Shown: positions 1 to 12,100 of the stretch, one piece after another
Numbering within the stretch: the stretch's first letter is position 1
Layout: every line of letters starts with the position of its first letter
Origin: Amyloporia xantha
Lineage: Eukaryota > Basidiomycota > Agaricomycetes > Polyporales > Adustoporiaceae
Direction of reading: 5' to 3'
Length of the DNA: 64,000 bases
Assembly (NCBI GenBank): GCA_036971615.1
Contig: JAYKKR010000040.1
Coordinates: 1 to 64,000 of the forward strand
Translations under genes and position numbers: made by a program
Notes under the pieces: model-generated
Databases searched by the model: none
What the model saw: only the letters and a program-made list of their open reading frames with translations
What the model was told of the DNA's origin: nothing

Positions 1-1950
1 TTTCATACGCGGGTAGTTAATCTTGCTAATTATTCTAAATCTTGTAATATAAATGGATGCGCTTCCTGTAGCATCTCTTCCTCGTGAATCAACTCGTTTC
101 TCTACGACCGTCATACTGGGGCCACTCTTCGCCGCCCGACACCCGCAGTGTAGGTGCCCTGCCTCAAGTCTTCCACTTCCCCCATGCCGGCTGGCAAAGG
201 CTGCTAATGCTCTAGGCCGTATCAACCTTAGAGCCCGCTGTTCAGTTTCTTACGATTCCTCCAATGGCCACGTTGCCACCTCTCCCTAGCTCTTCCAGTT
301 TAGAGCCAGCCATTTTCTGGACCACTTCCTTTGATCCCCTGCTCGTCTACGCGGCACCACGCGCAGACTTTCATGTCTTCGCTGTCGTCCAACGGGTTTC
401 TTCTTCACGTAATCCCTCCTGCACACGTCCCTCATGACGCGAGCGGCTTGATAGTCCCAGCTTGCTGCGCAGCTTCCGGCCACATAAAGTCACCACACAC
501 GGTTACCACCGTGGTGTTGCCCTGTTCAAATTATTAGCTTCAGCGTTGTCTAGCCAATTGGCTGCAATAAGCGAAGGAATATGCTCTTCCCAGTACCGTT
601 AGTTTGATCCTCTAGTTCTCTCCACACCAACGAGCAGCGGCCCTTACCGTACTGGTGCTTCCGGGCAAATCTGGAAGAAACTGGCCCACGACTATCAGGC
701 GATGTCTGGCAGTACATATGCAAAGCTGCTTGTGATAAATGCAGTTGGAAGGCCTGCTTTTCACAGACTGGACCTGAGGGTTGAAAGCGGAATTTTGAGG
801 CTGGGGAAGAAGATATATGTCGGACTCATCATGTGCAGTTAAGTGCGCGATGAATCGTAAATCAGACCCACGGAACTATGGATGGAGTCGAACAGCGAGG
901 TTACATTTGGATCGTAAATATGTGCGAGACTGAACATATACACAGAGGGACAGCTACGCTTTAATCATTTACCTACACTTTGATTGAATACACGTCTTTG
1001 AAACAGACATTCCTTAGGATCGAATGTATAGTTTAGGTAGAACACATTCATACAGATCGAGCATATGTGCTGCGCCCGAGATGCATTATATATCTTCGGA
1101 TGGTGATGCCACAGGATCGCCAGAATCGCATTTTAGAATACGAGTCTGTGATGAGATCCGGGATAAAGCTTAGGTTCAGATCGTGCTATGCGTCTTCAAG
1201 CTAAACGCAGGTATGAGGATCAAGTGGATGCCCGCTCTCAGATCAAATATATTCGCCGAAATCGGAACGTGCGTTTCGAATTGGAACATATTACGCTTCC
1301 AGAATACGCATGACTTGTCATTCGAACAATCTGTGGACGGTGGACGGTGTATGTTGCTGACCCCGGCGCCTCGCAGGACGCTCCTTTGCCTTTAACTCTG
1401 CCGTCGCAGTCATTTACAAAGTCTGCAGCCCCATGGTATATGGACCAAAGTTATCATGTCCCTAGCAATGCTTGGTCGTCATATTCGTCAACAGACGGTC
1501 TCTGTTCAAATTCTTGTATTGTAGGACTCTGCTTCTAGATACCAGCGAGGCACTCGCTCCTCTAGACCACAGCCGACTGTCTCTTGACATTCCCGCTATC
1601 CCGTCTTCAGTGCTATCCCCAAACTACAGTCTGATCTGTCTTTCCAGTCTTTTCGCTGAACTGTCAGCAAAGATTTGCCTGCCGTTCCTCCTCGCGTTCC
1701 AACCATCGCCTCGCCTGCCGTCTGGGACAAACGTTGCGCCTTCAGTGATGCCTTGGGACGTATTGCTGGCGTATATTTACTGTATTTGTTGGATGTTTCG
1801 AGAGGAGAAGGAATGTCCACCGTCTATGGTGGAGCACGCTGCGCTGTGCGATTGGGCTGTTGACAATACTTAGCCTTGTTTCTCTTGTTTCTCCTCCCTC
1901 GCTCTCATTCGGTTGAACATTGACTCCCACATATTCTGCTTAAGACTTCT
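1..1950. other. No recognisable gene
   Basis: I translated this stretch by eye in all frames and found only short open frames with no family signature, no convincing splice-site series and no repeat structure. It may hold worn remnants beyond recognition. Composition is ordinary for the left part of the window (about half GC, CpG present). Confidence 0.5.
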
Positions 1951-1954
1951 AGCA

Positions 1955-2692
1955 ATGGCCGATCTTCTTCGCACATACTAGACCTCCAGGGGTGGCGGGA
2001 AAATTGAGGACAGGCGGGGGAAGAAGATTGGCTTGGGCTCGTTAGGTGAGTCATGGATGCGCCACTGCCGTGAGTAGCCACTCACATCGCTCTTAGATGA
2101 TATTTACCTTGGAATCAACATCATCTCCGCAGAGGAAGTGGCCATCAAGCTCGGGGTCAGTCCAAGTGGCTGTCCATCATGAGCTCGAGTACGAATCCAG
2201 GAATACATAAGACTTTGGCCGGTGGCGTTGGTGTTCCTTTTGTCCATTGCTTCGGCACGGAGTGTGACTACCAAGCCATGGTCATCGATTTCTGCTCGGC
2301 CGCCCGCTGGAGGACTTGTTCAACTTCTGCAGCCGTAAATTCAGCCTGAAGACCGTCCTTTTACTCACTGACCAGCTGGTAAGTTGTTTGCGGACTCGTT
2401 GGCCGTGATAATGTGATTTGCTTGTCTTCGTTGCTCCAGATCTCGCGAATTGAGGGCACCCATTCTAGCAGCTCCGTCCATCGAGACATCAAGCGCGGCA
2501 AAGAGATGGCGTCATTGAGCTTGGGTCAGAAGTACGGGGACCCGAAGGCGCCTCCCACATCCCACGTCACGGAGAAGACAAGAATGCCGCGAGAACGGCT
2601 CGTTACACTTCCATTAACATTCGCTTGGGTGGCGAGCAAGCCTGTCAGGACGACTTAGGGTCTCTCACGCTTACGTCCCTATTTACTTCGTC
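1955..2692 (+). pseudogene. Casein kinase I (CK1) relic
   Basis: CK1 is a monomeric Ser/Thr kinase. The remnant keeps the fungal CK1 order: a glycine-loop segment (KKIGLGSLDDIYLGINI) interrupted by an exact intron at about 2046-2096, then EEVAIKLG with the catalytic Lys, then KTLAGGVGVPFVHCFGTEC, then [19 protein letters not shown], then a second intron (about 2380-2440). After it come the VHRDIK catalytic loop and, in another frame, TARYTSINIRLGGEQA (about 2600-2640). Reading needs at least three frame changes, the stretch before KTLAGG does not align, and the segment between VHRDIK and the activation loop (with the DFG site) is not recognisable. The C-terminal half of the kinase is missing after about 2690. 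The start at 1955 is only the nearest ATG. This is a dead copy; the functional gene must lie elsewhere. Confidence 0.85.
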
Positions 2693-2699
2693 TGCTAGA

Positions 2700-4600
2700 T
2701 TCTTCAATTTGCGCTTTTCTGCTTCATGTGCGGGGTCGGGCCCGAGGAGAGTTGAGGAACGTTGACGTTCTAATCGCCGTTGGACAGGGGGCTGCATTAG
2801 TGGAGGAGAGAACTCAGGAGCCATTGGGTTAGTCGATAGATTCTCTTGAGTTATCTCCCTGGCATGCGAACAGAGAGAACGTGGGTACTGGGAATGCTTG
2901 ATCAAAGAATGAGGGTGACGATAAGCCTAGACGAGCGGGACAAGGTCGGTGGTGGCATTGCAGTGTCTGGCGACTTATAACAGGGCTGGGGACACCCTGT
3001 CCAACAAGAGACGGACCGACTTCTCTTGATACAGCTGCTGTAGTTGGAGAGCAAATTGGAGGGACCTCCGTTCCCTAGACATCGTCGTCATCTCGTAGGT
3101 GGTCAGACAAGGATCTACGATTACCGAGAGGTGATGAATCGGCGACGTCGAAGTCTGGCTCCTTGTCACCGTCAATCAATTGCGACCACGCCATCTCAGG
3201 CTATCTCCTGGCTGTACGATACGGGAAAATGGCGGGAGCAGCAGAGGTAGCGATACTTTGCATTCTGTTCGACGACCTATCCATGGGCCTGTCCAGCGGT
3301 GCTCTTATATTAGAGGAGATCTCGAGAGCTCAGCACAATCATGGGGGAGTTTGCGTAGTGATGGGGTTCAGGTGTAGTGGTATTAATAACATTGTCATTA
3401 AGTCCAGCCACTGGTGGCAGAAGTCCTTCGTTTCCCTAGGAAATTTCGATGCGCTTCGGGGGGATGGTCATTCTTTGCTTTGGATCTCCATTTGTATCCA
3501 GCGAGTGATAGCCTATGTAGACAGTAGGTACGGGATTAGCTACGTCATATCTGTAGTATAGTCATAGCGAAAACATTAGGCAGATGTAGAGTTACCCCGT
3601 CAAAGTACCTGGGAGACCTGAGTAAAGGTCCTGTGATCAAAAGAAAGCAGAAATGGCATTGAGAAACAAACCAATAAACATGAATACGAAGATTAGTAGT
3701 GTATAATGTAACGGCGCGTGAGCGGAGAACTCAGTAGCTGCAATTTCCGGTCATTCAGGGCAAGAGAGGCGAGGTTCTGAACCCAACCGCTCAGAGTGCC
3801 TGGCAGCACTATCCTGACCTGCGCTTCTTAGCCAGTGGGAAGCCGGCCAGCAGTCCCCTGTTGTCTGCCAAAACTCCCTCTCCACCTCTGGGACGACGCG
3901 GGGACTACGCACTCGTGCGTCGTGGTACATGGAAGTCTTATTCAAAGGCGAAGTCAAAAGTGGGGTGTCTCCGTCAGGTCGATCGTGTGTGCCAGGTGGG
4001 GTCGCCGCGGAGCGGTGACTATAACGGCCTCCGTAGGTCGTGTGGTGAGGATAAACAGTTGTTCTATTTCAGCAGGGGTTAGCACTGTTCGATAGTGTAT
4101 AGAGTTACTGTCTCTTTCGTTTTGACTTGGAGTTAGCTCGCCTCTGGGATCTCCAGTCCCTCCGAAAGTTTCTGCAAAGCGGTCGGTGACATGAATGAAC
4201 TTGAAAGAGAGACCTGGTAGATGGTGTTCGCTCTGGAAGCGGTCTCACCCGAGACGCAATGGTAGCAGCTGCTTCAAAGGTGCCGGTGATGGTCTGCCCT
4301 TAGGCTTCAAATCACTTCCTCCCAATCTCTGCTAAGTCGTCGAAGGCATCGCCCCCCTTTCTCTCTGCATGACATGCAGTCAGCAACAACAAGTGATTTA
4401 GCTTTTTTGTTTCGCTTGGACGACCTGCTTGTTTCCATCGGGCCGTCGTGATACGCCTTAGCCTGTTTTGGCCTACTAGTCTTCGTGAAGCTTTCGAGAG
4501 TGCTGATGCAGAGGGAAAGGTTCAGAGAGTGGGTTCATTCAGAAAACTTGAAAGCCTTGCATAGATCCCTCTGTAGATACTTCTCATATTCCGAAGAAGA
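2700..4600. other. No recognisable gene
   Basis: Only short unassignable open frames on both strands. No repeat array or element ends were seen. The right edge runs into the 3' end of the MPH1 relic on the minus strand. Confidence 0.45.
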
Positions 4601-4639
4601 AAGCTTGTAATTGAACATCTATTAAATGTCCAACAATAG

Positions 4640-7600
4640 CTTAACTTTCAACGTTCTCTTAAATGACCGCTTCCAATTCCTAGACCGTCTTCTATCATCC
4701 CACTCATGCCGGCCAACATGTCAAATAGTTTCGAGTCCTTGCTCTTCTTCGATTTCTTCGTTGCCACATTTGACTAGCATGTCCTTGAGACGATCTCCCC
4801 AAAGGCATGTTACGAGCTTCGCCAACTCCGCTTCCGCTTCTTGCACCTTTGGGACTGGTGACTCGTCAGCCGCCATCAGTGACCAAGCCCTTCCTGGAGG
4901 CCTGGACATCGCGCACGTACTCCTCGATGTCCACACCTTGATCATTTCCGAACATTCGGGCTTGATGTGATTGAGGAGCAGTCGCTCCAACATCGGCGTA
5001 GAAGCTCCAGCTGTTCAGCGCACCACGATGAAATGCTGTAGATGCTTTGTACTTTGTCTAGTGCCTTGTCCCAATTATGTTCCTCTCGCCTCCCTCTGCT
5101 AATAGGACATGGACAATACCGTCTCCGCTTTCGACCTGTACGACCGATACGTTGAAGCTACCAAAGGTGGAGTGGATTTTGTCAATCTCTGGACTTGTAA
5201 TTCGATTCAACAGTCCCTCACCACCATGCGAATAGGGGTCTTTTGAGCGTCATAACATACGATCATGTCGACACTTGTCCTGATATCCAAGCTTCCCCCT
5301 CTTCGCCAATCGACGTAGACACTAACACATTGAATTCACCGGTCTTGAACCTTTTGATAACCTACATCATATACGGCGTTGTCACTTTTTGATGTGCGAC
5401 TGCTTCAAATAAATAGAGCCAACGAACCTCCAGCTGTTCTTTTTGGGCTATATACCTTTCCTCCCCTGCTTGTCTGTTCCCTGTCCAATGAGAAACGTGT
5501 CGATCCTGATCAAAGGGCCCTCTTTGTTGAGCATGCTCGACCACCTCGTCGACACATTCCCTAAAAGAGACGAAGACCATCACTCGCGAAGCATCCGCTG
5601 CACTAGCTGGGTTTGCCCTCTGTTCACCAGTACCTCATCTTTTGTCGAGCATATGTTCTTGGAACAAAGTGTTTGCTGCACCAGAAGGATGCGTGGCTTC
5701 TCCATCTTCGGATGAAGAGCAAACTCCCAGTGTTTGGGTGTGTCTCAATTTCTCCTTGATTAGAGAGCCTGGAAATTAAGAGTCCTTCTGTAAGTTGCTT
5801 AGTACACTCTTCCCGATTGTCTTGCTGCCTGATGTATCATCTTCACCTGATACAAGGGCAGCTTCAACAGAATTGCAAAACACATTCCGACACTGGCTTC
5901 GAGCTAGGAAAAGGTTTGTTGTTAGGCACCAGTATGACACCACTTCACCACGGTATAAATCTTACAAGGTAGCCCATAGCCCTAGCCAACGGGTTTAGCT
6001 TGCTAGCAGCTGCCAATGCCCAAGGAGGGGCCTTTCGCTGTCGAAGTTCTGGGATAGCAGCATGACATCGGAACGGGTGCAACATCGTTGGATCTGCACT
6101 ACCCCTCATTGCTCCGAATTTTGCACCTGCTTCATCAACGGCTGAAGAGAGGTCGTGAACATTGAAAATGCTTTCAACAAGATGCAATAATGACCTGCAT
6201 TATTTTTGCAAGCAGACCACGGAGTTTCACAATATCCCCGTCCATCCTGATAATGTGCTGCTCAAACGCTTTGTTGTGCATATAGGGACGTAGATCCAGA
6301 CTTTCTTCGTTGCGGATCTCGATGCGACTAATGTGGAGGCAGTTCACGATGGCTTGCACAGTCTCAGGATCACTGCCTGGCGTTGCTGTAAGAGCAAGCA
6401 CGCGGAAGTAGGGGTTCTTTGCCATCATGTAACGCATGACCTGAGCATAAGCGTGGTCTCCGGTGCCTTTATGGGCCTCATCTGTGAGAGAGATACTCGT
6501 GAGACTGACTGACCACAACGCAAAGCCCCAAAGCCCTACACACCAATCACAACGAGAATGATGTCTCTTGGGTCGCAAGTGCATGATAGGAGATCGCTAA
6601 GAAAGGTCTGCGGTGTCAGGTAGAATACTCGCTTCTCCACCCACTGAGACATGCACAACATCATTATCGAGCTCAGCGTGCAAAAATATTCAATACATAC
6701 AAACTTGAGACGTTTTCCCCTTGGCGTCTCACCGGTGAGTTCCGCCGCTAGACTACAGAATCCCGCACGTTCGATGACAGGCGTCTATCTGTTGAGCTAC
6801 GAGGGGCTTTGAAGGTGCAAGGAATATTACTTTTCCATCCGGAAACCATCTGAAGACTGGAGACGTTTCAAGGGAAAGTCATCAGCACGAGAGGTGTCGG
6901 ACAATACAGGCAAGGAATCAAATGGATATAAGGGTAGTGCATCAGGTGATGAAACAACATACAGTTCAGCATGACGACGCCCGCTATGAAAGTCTTTCCC
7001 AACCCCGTGGGAAGTGCTACAAGAGTGTTGTCAAATAAACAGCACTCCGCAATATTGAACTGGTAGTCGCGTTTGGCTGGTTGAGCGGGTAAGTCCAGCG
7101 CTTCGCAGCCAATAGATCCAGCTCTAGCTTCATAGGAGGTGGCTACGGTGCATACGTCAAAAACTTCAGCCTAATGAAAAGGAGAACAGAGAACACACTG
7201 GTCTGTCATACGCATGCAAATTATATGAGAGATGTCCTTCGCTCCCAATCGTTGACCACTCACCCGACAGGCACAAAGGGTGCCGGAAACTGTTCAACTT
7301 CCACGACCTCCTCTTCACTCTCGTCATCTTCATTGCCAGATGAGAACCTGTTCTCTCCCCTCCGTTTGGCACCTTTTGCTGCTGACTGTTTATAACCAGT
7401 CTTAGAAAAGGCAGTATGGTCCCAATGCTTCGTGATCCTCGTATGCTCTCCAAGTAGAATTCGGGAACTCGAAGAAGGCTCCATGGAAGCATTGGAATGC
7501 GGTTTACTGCACTTTACCTTGGATGTGTCCACCGGAATGACATCGCCAAACAACGCCATCTGCAGTGTAGCTTTGGACGTTGTGCGGCGAAACGGAGCTT

Positions 7601-7890
7601 CGCTCGGTCCAGCAAATGGTTGACCAGGAGCAGGACAAGGATCATTATGCTGACTCTCTTGGATGTCCTGTAGATCTGCTACATCAAAATCAAAGGCTTC
7701 GAAAGGATCCGAATCGAGAATGTCTGTAACGGAGCGCGATGGAGAAGGACGCGTCGGCGGTACTGCTCGCTCGGGGTGGTCGTCTTCGGTCAAACATGCG
7801 CTGCGGAGACGTATGGATAGCCTCAATAGCATCAAGTTCATGGAGTATCGCAGGGTCCAACTCGTCGTCGAAATAACCATCTGAGTCCAT
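4640..7890 (-). pseudogene. MPH1/FANCM-family DNA helicase, degenerate
   Basis: MPH1 is a nuclear SF2 helicase of homologous recombination and fork repair. On the minus strand the window keeps the N-terminus (MDSDGYFDDELDPA, from 7890), an acidic linker, YPLNQP / KRDYQFNI, the Walker A motif ([19 protein letters not shown]), KPLVAQQIDACHRTCG, VEKRVFYLTPQTFLSDLLS, the DEAH box with ALTATPGSDPETVQAIV, helicase motifs IV-VI (MVFVSFRECVDE, FNVLVSTSIGEEG, YDAQKTPIRM, RIGRTGRK) and a tail down to about 4640. Order and introns match the family. It is broken: one base is missing between NQP and KRD (near 7073), a frame change plus stop follows CHRTCG (near 6770), two shifts lie in the IGQGTDKQG region (about 5420-5530), and the frame is lost after GEEG (near 5300). 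A TAG near 7143 is either a stop or a displaced splice acceptor. Several helicase motifs remain but no continuous product can be made. Confidence 0.9.
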
Positions 7891-8458
7891 GACCTCGCAT
7901 AAAGAAGATGTGAGTGAGAGACTGAGAGCAGGGGAGCGTGACTCCGTTTACGAAAACGCGTCGCGATACGCGCATCACGTGTTGGACAGAGACTCCGAGC
8001 CAGCGCTTAGCGTGATCTTGTTGGACTCATTCGTCTTTTTTTTCTAAAACAGAGATTTTATTCTCGATATACACCTAAGTACATGTAGAGTGCCGTCTCC
8101 GCTGCACGCTTGTTTTAGCGCTAGATGCGGCGCAGCCGCGTCTCAAGGTACGGTTGTTCCCCGTCGCCTCAGGTCTTTGCTACATTGCCCTGCACTGGGC
8201 CTGCGGGTTTCGAGGTGAGTTCCGGCCCTATCTACCGCCCAGCTTTGATCTGTATGGTTGTGAGCGGAGTGAAGTACATTTCAGCCCATGTACTCACCCG
8301 TCTGAAGGCCGTGTTGACCCGGTGCCGTTCTATGTCAAGAACGATCTTACTGGTCTCAGGAAAACGACCCAAGATGTGCGCAGCGTAGGTGGAGCTCATA
8401 TTAGTGATATCAGACCATGATGACAACTGTCACAAAGCTGGCGAGAGTTCGATTATGA
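7891..8458. other. Spacer between two relics
   Basis: Holds the region upstream of the MPH1 start and of the next gene on the plus strand, so it was probably a divergent promoter. It includes a short T-run (about 8036-8044). A 64-codon minus-strand frame (8232-8426) is open but unrecognised. Confidence 0.35.
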
Positions 8459-9190
8459 ATGGCATATGAACGAGACGGAATAGCAGCAAAAGACAAGACA
8501 GGTGCGCATGGGACTTATTTTGCTGATGGCAAGCCTGGTCTTAACTTGATCGACATAAATATATACAGGTTGAGGTTGCAAAATGTGCGGCACTCTGAAG
8601 CGAAATCTCAACCACTCCGCGCAGTCTACTGCGAACTCTGTGATAACAATTCCAAGGCGATGGGCCCAACGCGACTAGTATACAAATTTTTATGCACGTT
8701 ATCAGAAGGCACGGTTTCGGGGCATGCAGGCTGCCCAGTCTGCCACTCGTATTCCGCAGGAGAAAGTAGATAAGAGGATGGAAAAAGAGAGGAAGGGGGA
8801 AGAAAAAGAACTCAGAAAGATCGCCAAGGCTGCAGGTGTGACTATGGTGAAGCCGCCCATCGCATTGGTCACACCGACACCGGGTGGTGATAGTGTTAGT
8901 GGAGGCGAATATGAGCCGAAGTCAACTGGCTTGAAGAAGTCCGGCTAGCCTCTGCGCCTTCATCGTTCGCCGTTGTCGATTCTATATCGTCTGCCACTCC
9001 CTCCGTGGAGTCCAGAAACTCTAACCTGGCCACCGTAGGGCACATCTCAACCATATGCATCGCCGTCGAGGCGTCCGACCCAAAGTAAGGCAGGCTGGAC
9101 CCTGTTTCCGACAACATCTCAATCCTTATCTTCGGGGACGGCTTCGAGCGCAACGGATTAACTGCCAGTGCCTCACTCATTTGGTCCAGC
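8459..9190 (+). pseudogene. GPATCH8-like C2H2/U1-type zinc-finger protein relic
   Basis: The start (MAYERDGIAAKDKTG, then GTYFADGKP), the half-finger AVYCELCDNN, and the downstream ARFRGMQAAQ followed by a Lys/Glu-rich helix (KRMEKERKGEEKELRKIAKA, from about 8770) and LKKSG resemble a fungal U1-type/C2H2 zinc-finger protein of the GPATCH8-like kind. The second half of the finger, which should supply the two histidines, is not readable between CELCD and ARFRG, and the frame changes there. The open frame stops at TAG after LKKSG (about 8948), although a Ser/Ala-rich coding-like stretch continues in another frame to about 9190. I judge it a decayed gene. The family assignment rests on recalled family features and is moderate. 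Confidence 0.5.
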
Positions 9191-9199
9191 ACCTGCTTT

Positions 9200-12100
9200 C
9201 CAGGACAGGTGAATCGACGTCACTCGACACGGGCAGTACGGTGAAGTCTACTCATGACTTCTGTACCGCCTACTCTCCTCCCGTCCTCGTGCTCCATTGG
9301 AGCCCGGAAGATATTGCTAGCCATCTTATCACCACAAAGTAATGAAACCTGAGTACAAATGTCAAACGCAGCCAGGAAGACTCCATGGAAATATGCAGGG
9401 CCTAGACGAAGTTGTTACACCAGTCTTCATATGTGCGGCCTTGCTGCCGGCGCCGAATCGGTCGCCAAGCAGAGCGGCCATAATTCCTGCAATGCGTGGT
9501 GAGGGCAGTCAATCTGGCAAGAGTGGCTACATGCTAGCGCCTCGACCATGTAATAGAAATGAAACACTCGAGCGTAAACCGCGCTGGTGAACTTCGATGC
9601 AGTGCGCGCCAGAATGAGTACCTCCTCCGCCGCTCAACAATCATACGAATATATGTATAAGAGTATGTACAGGGAGACATCTGAATAGCTAACGCAGATC
9701 TCCTCGTACCTGAAAAAGAGATCTTCAAGTTGTAAACTACGAGTGGCGGCGCTTGACGACTCACCGTGGCACACGCCCTCATCTCGAGGCAGCACTTGAT
9801 GGAAAGGCGTTTATCAGATTACACATACACGTGTCAATGAAACCAACCACCGTCATGTGGGTGGCTGAGGGGCCCTTTATCAAGCTGTGAACATTTCTCT
9901 GTACTACGTATCCGGGTCCGTTGTACTGGAGTAAATCCAAGGAATGACCGTCTCAAATTCTTACGCCAAGAATCCGTAGTGCAGCATGGATCCCTGCTAG
10001 TAGAGAATGAAAGGTGCTGCAACGACACCCGGCCCTCACCGGTGAATATCTAACGGTAACCAACTTTCTGCATATGATTTACATAAACGAGGCGTCATGA
10101 TTAATTGACCCCGTTTCTCCCCACAGGTTCGCACGCCTGGGTTTCAAATGACATTCTGCACTTCTTTGAGCTGTCCTCCTTTTGGAAAGGTCCGTCCTCG
10201 GCCGAGGTCAACCATTGACCGAACGATGCGGGCAGTCAGGGCAGTTGCTTTTGACGATCTGTCTGCATGGTGAGAAAGCAGAGACATCAGCTCACTGATT
10301 CATTTGTCGGTAAATCTGAAGTCGGAAGTTAAAACGACACGCAGTTTTAAAGAATGCCAGAGCACTGGTGTCAGGTTGTGAAAGGTATGAGTGGGGGAAC
10401 AGGGCGTAGCCGAAGAATTTCTTCGCCAATCGCATTCCTTGCGATCATTCTGATCGAATCAAGAGCTGGATATCCTTGGAACGCATGTTCCCGCCGCGTT
10501 GCGGCTAGCACACGATGGACTGCTCTCAGTATGTAAGCCGTATCATATGTGCTCAAAAGCTTTCGCCTTCGTACGTGTTCCAATGTTCGCTTGAGTTTCA
10601 ATCATTTTGACCTCACTCTGCTCCATACCACCAGTACCACAAAGATGTCCAACGTATGGCGCTCTCACTCCTCTGACCGATCTCACCGCTGACCGTACAC
10701 AACATGTGAGTATAGCTGTCTGGCGAACTAGCTGGGTTGCCAGAATTTCCAGAGGCTCGGCCTGCTAATGCAGTTGAACGTGAAGTGTGGGCTGTGAATG
10801 GCAGCCTAAGGCTAGTAGTCTACCGCGTCGGTTTTCAGATCCACCGCGAACTGCGCAACAGCTTTGAACCTTGGCTAAGAAGTGCTTTACCATCTTGTAT
10901 TCTGTGGAATTAGCTCATGCAAATGTGACTTTAGTATTTCAAAGCCAAAATTGAACTCCCCGACCATACGCAAATAGGTTACTTCACCCTATCGACTTAT
11001 CAACGGGAATTATATCGATGATTTTCACGACGAGTTCCAAATGTCTGAGCACGGTGCAGAGGTTTGTTTCCATGTATATCAGTCACACTTGCTCATTGTT
11101 CACACTGGCGTGGACCAAAGCAATTAGAGAAATTAGGTATCATGCTCTTCACCGAGGACGGTACCCTAAAAGAAAACTGGCGTGCTGGCTCCTCGTCAGG
11201 CACCCGTGTCTTCGGTAAAGAACTTAGCGCCACCAAAAGTGAAGTTTGCGCTGCTTGACTGCAGTGCGCAAGATCTCTTCGTCGTCCATGAGCAGTACCG
11301 CCGGCGGCGTTGCCTTGTGGGCTATCAGGACACTCTTTCACTTGCTAAAGGATGATGTAAGTCTGTCCATAATAATAGTCGAAGTGCATTCGTCTGATGC
11401 GCTTCCAGCTCTCTTTCCACGCACAGGGGGATCAAGTTCATCGTGACCCTGGCCTTCCGTGCCTCGCATTGAGCCCGAGCTAAAGGGCACCCCTGTCGAA
11501 GAGTGCCTGTTGCGGCGTAACGTCGCTTTCATGCGTAAGGTGAATAAAAATGCTCGTAGCTCGCGAATACTTATCAATGACGTGAATTTCTGATGTAATC
11601 TTGATAGGCGGGCTTCCGCCGAGTGGGCCTGTCTCCTGCGTTTGCCTTCGTGCTTCCAGGACGAGGCGCATCCATCTCGCGCTCTGGCGATAGAATGCGA
11701 TGTGGTAAGGAAGTCTTCGATCGTGGAAGAGGCCTGCGAAGTTGGACTCAATCATTCTTTAAGGATCCTGCGTAAAATCCTCATTCTTCCGTTGACGGCA
11801 CGTAAGACCGCTACTGCGATTCAAATCTTCAACTTCGGACTCGAATAGAAGCCAAACCAAGCCTGAATTAGTCTATATTGTACTCGAGCATTGGTGTCTT
11901 CTCAGTCCTCTCCTTTCTCCATACGTTCAACCCATATATGTTTGACCATTTCCTCATTCAACCTTCGCATGCGTTTGTGGCGTATAATCAGTCCAATGTG
12001 TTCACAACTGATGTTATGCTAGCCATTACAGAAAGCGGTAGAACCAAGCGACCCGATGTGTGGCTCGTTGATTGACCACTTCGTGCGGTGCGATCTTCTT

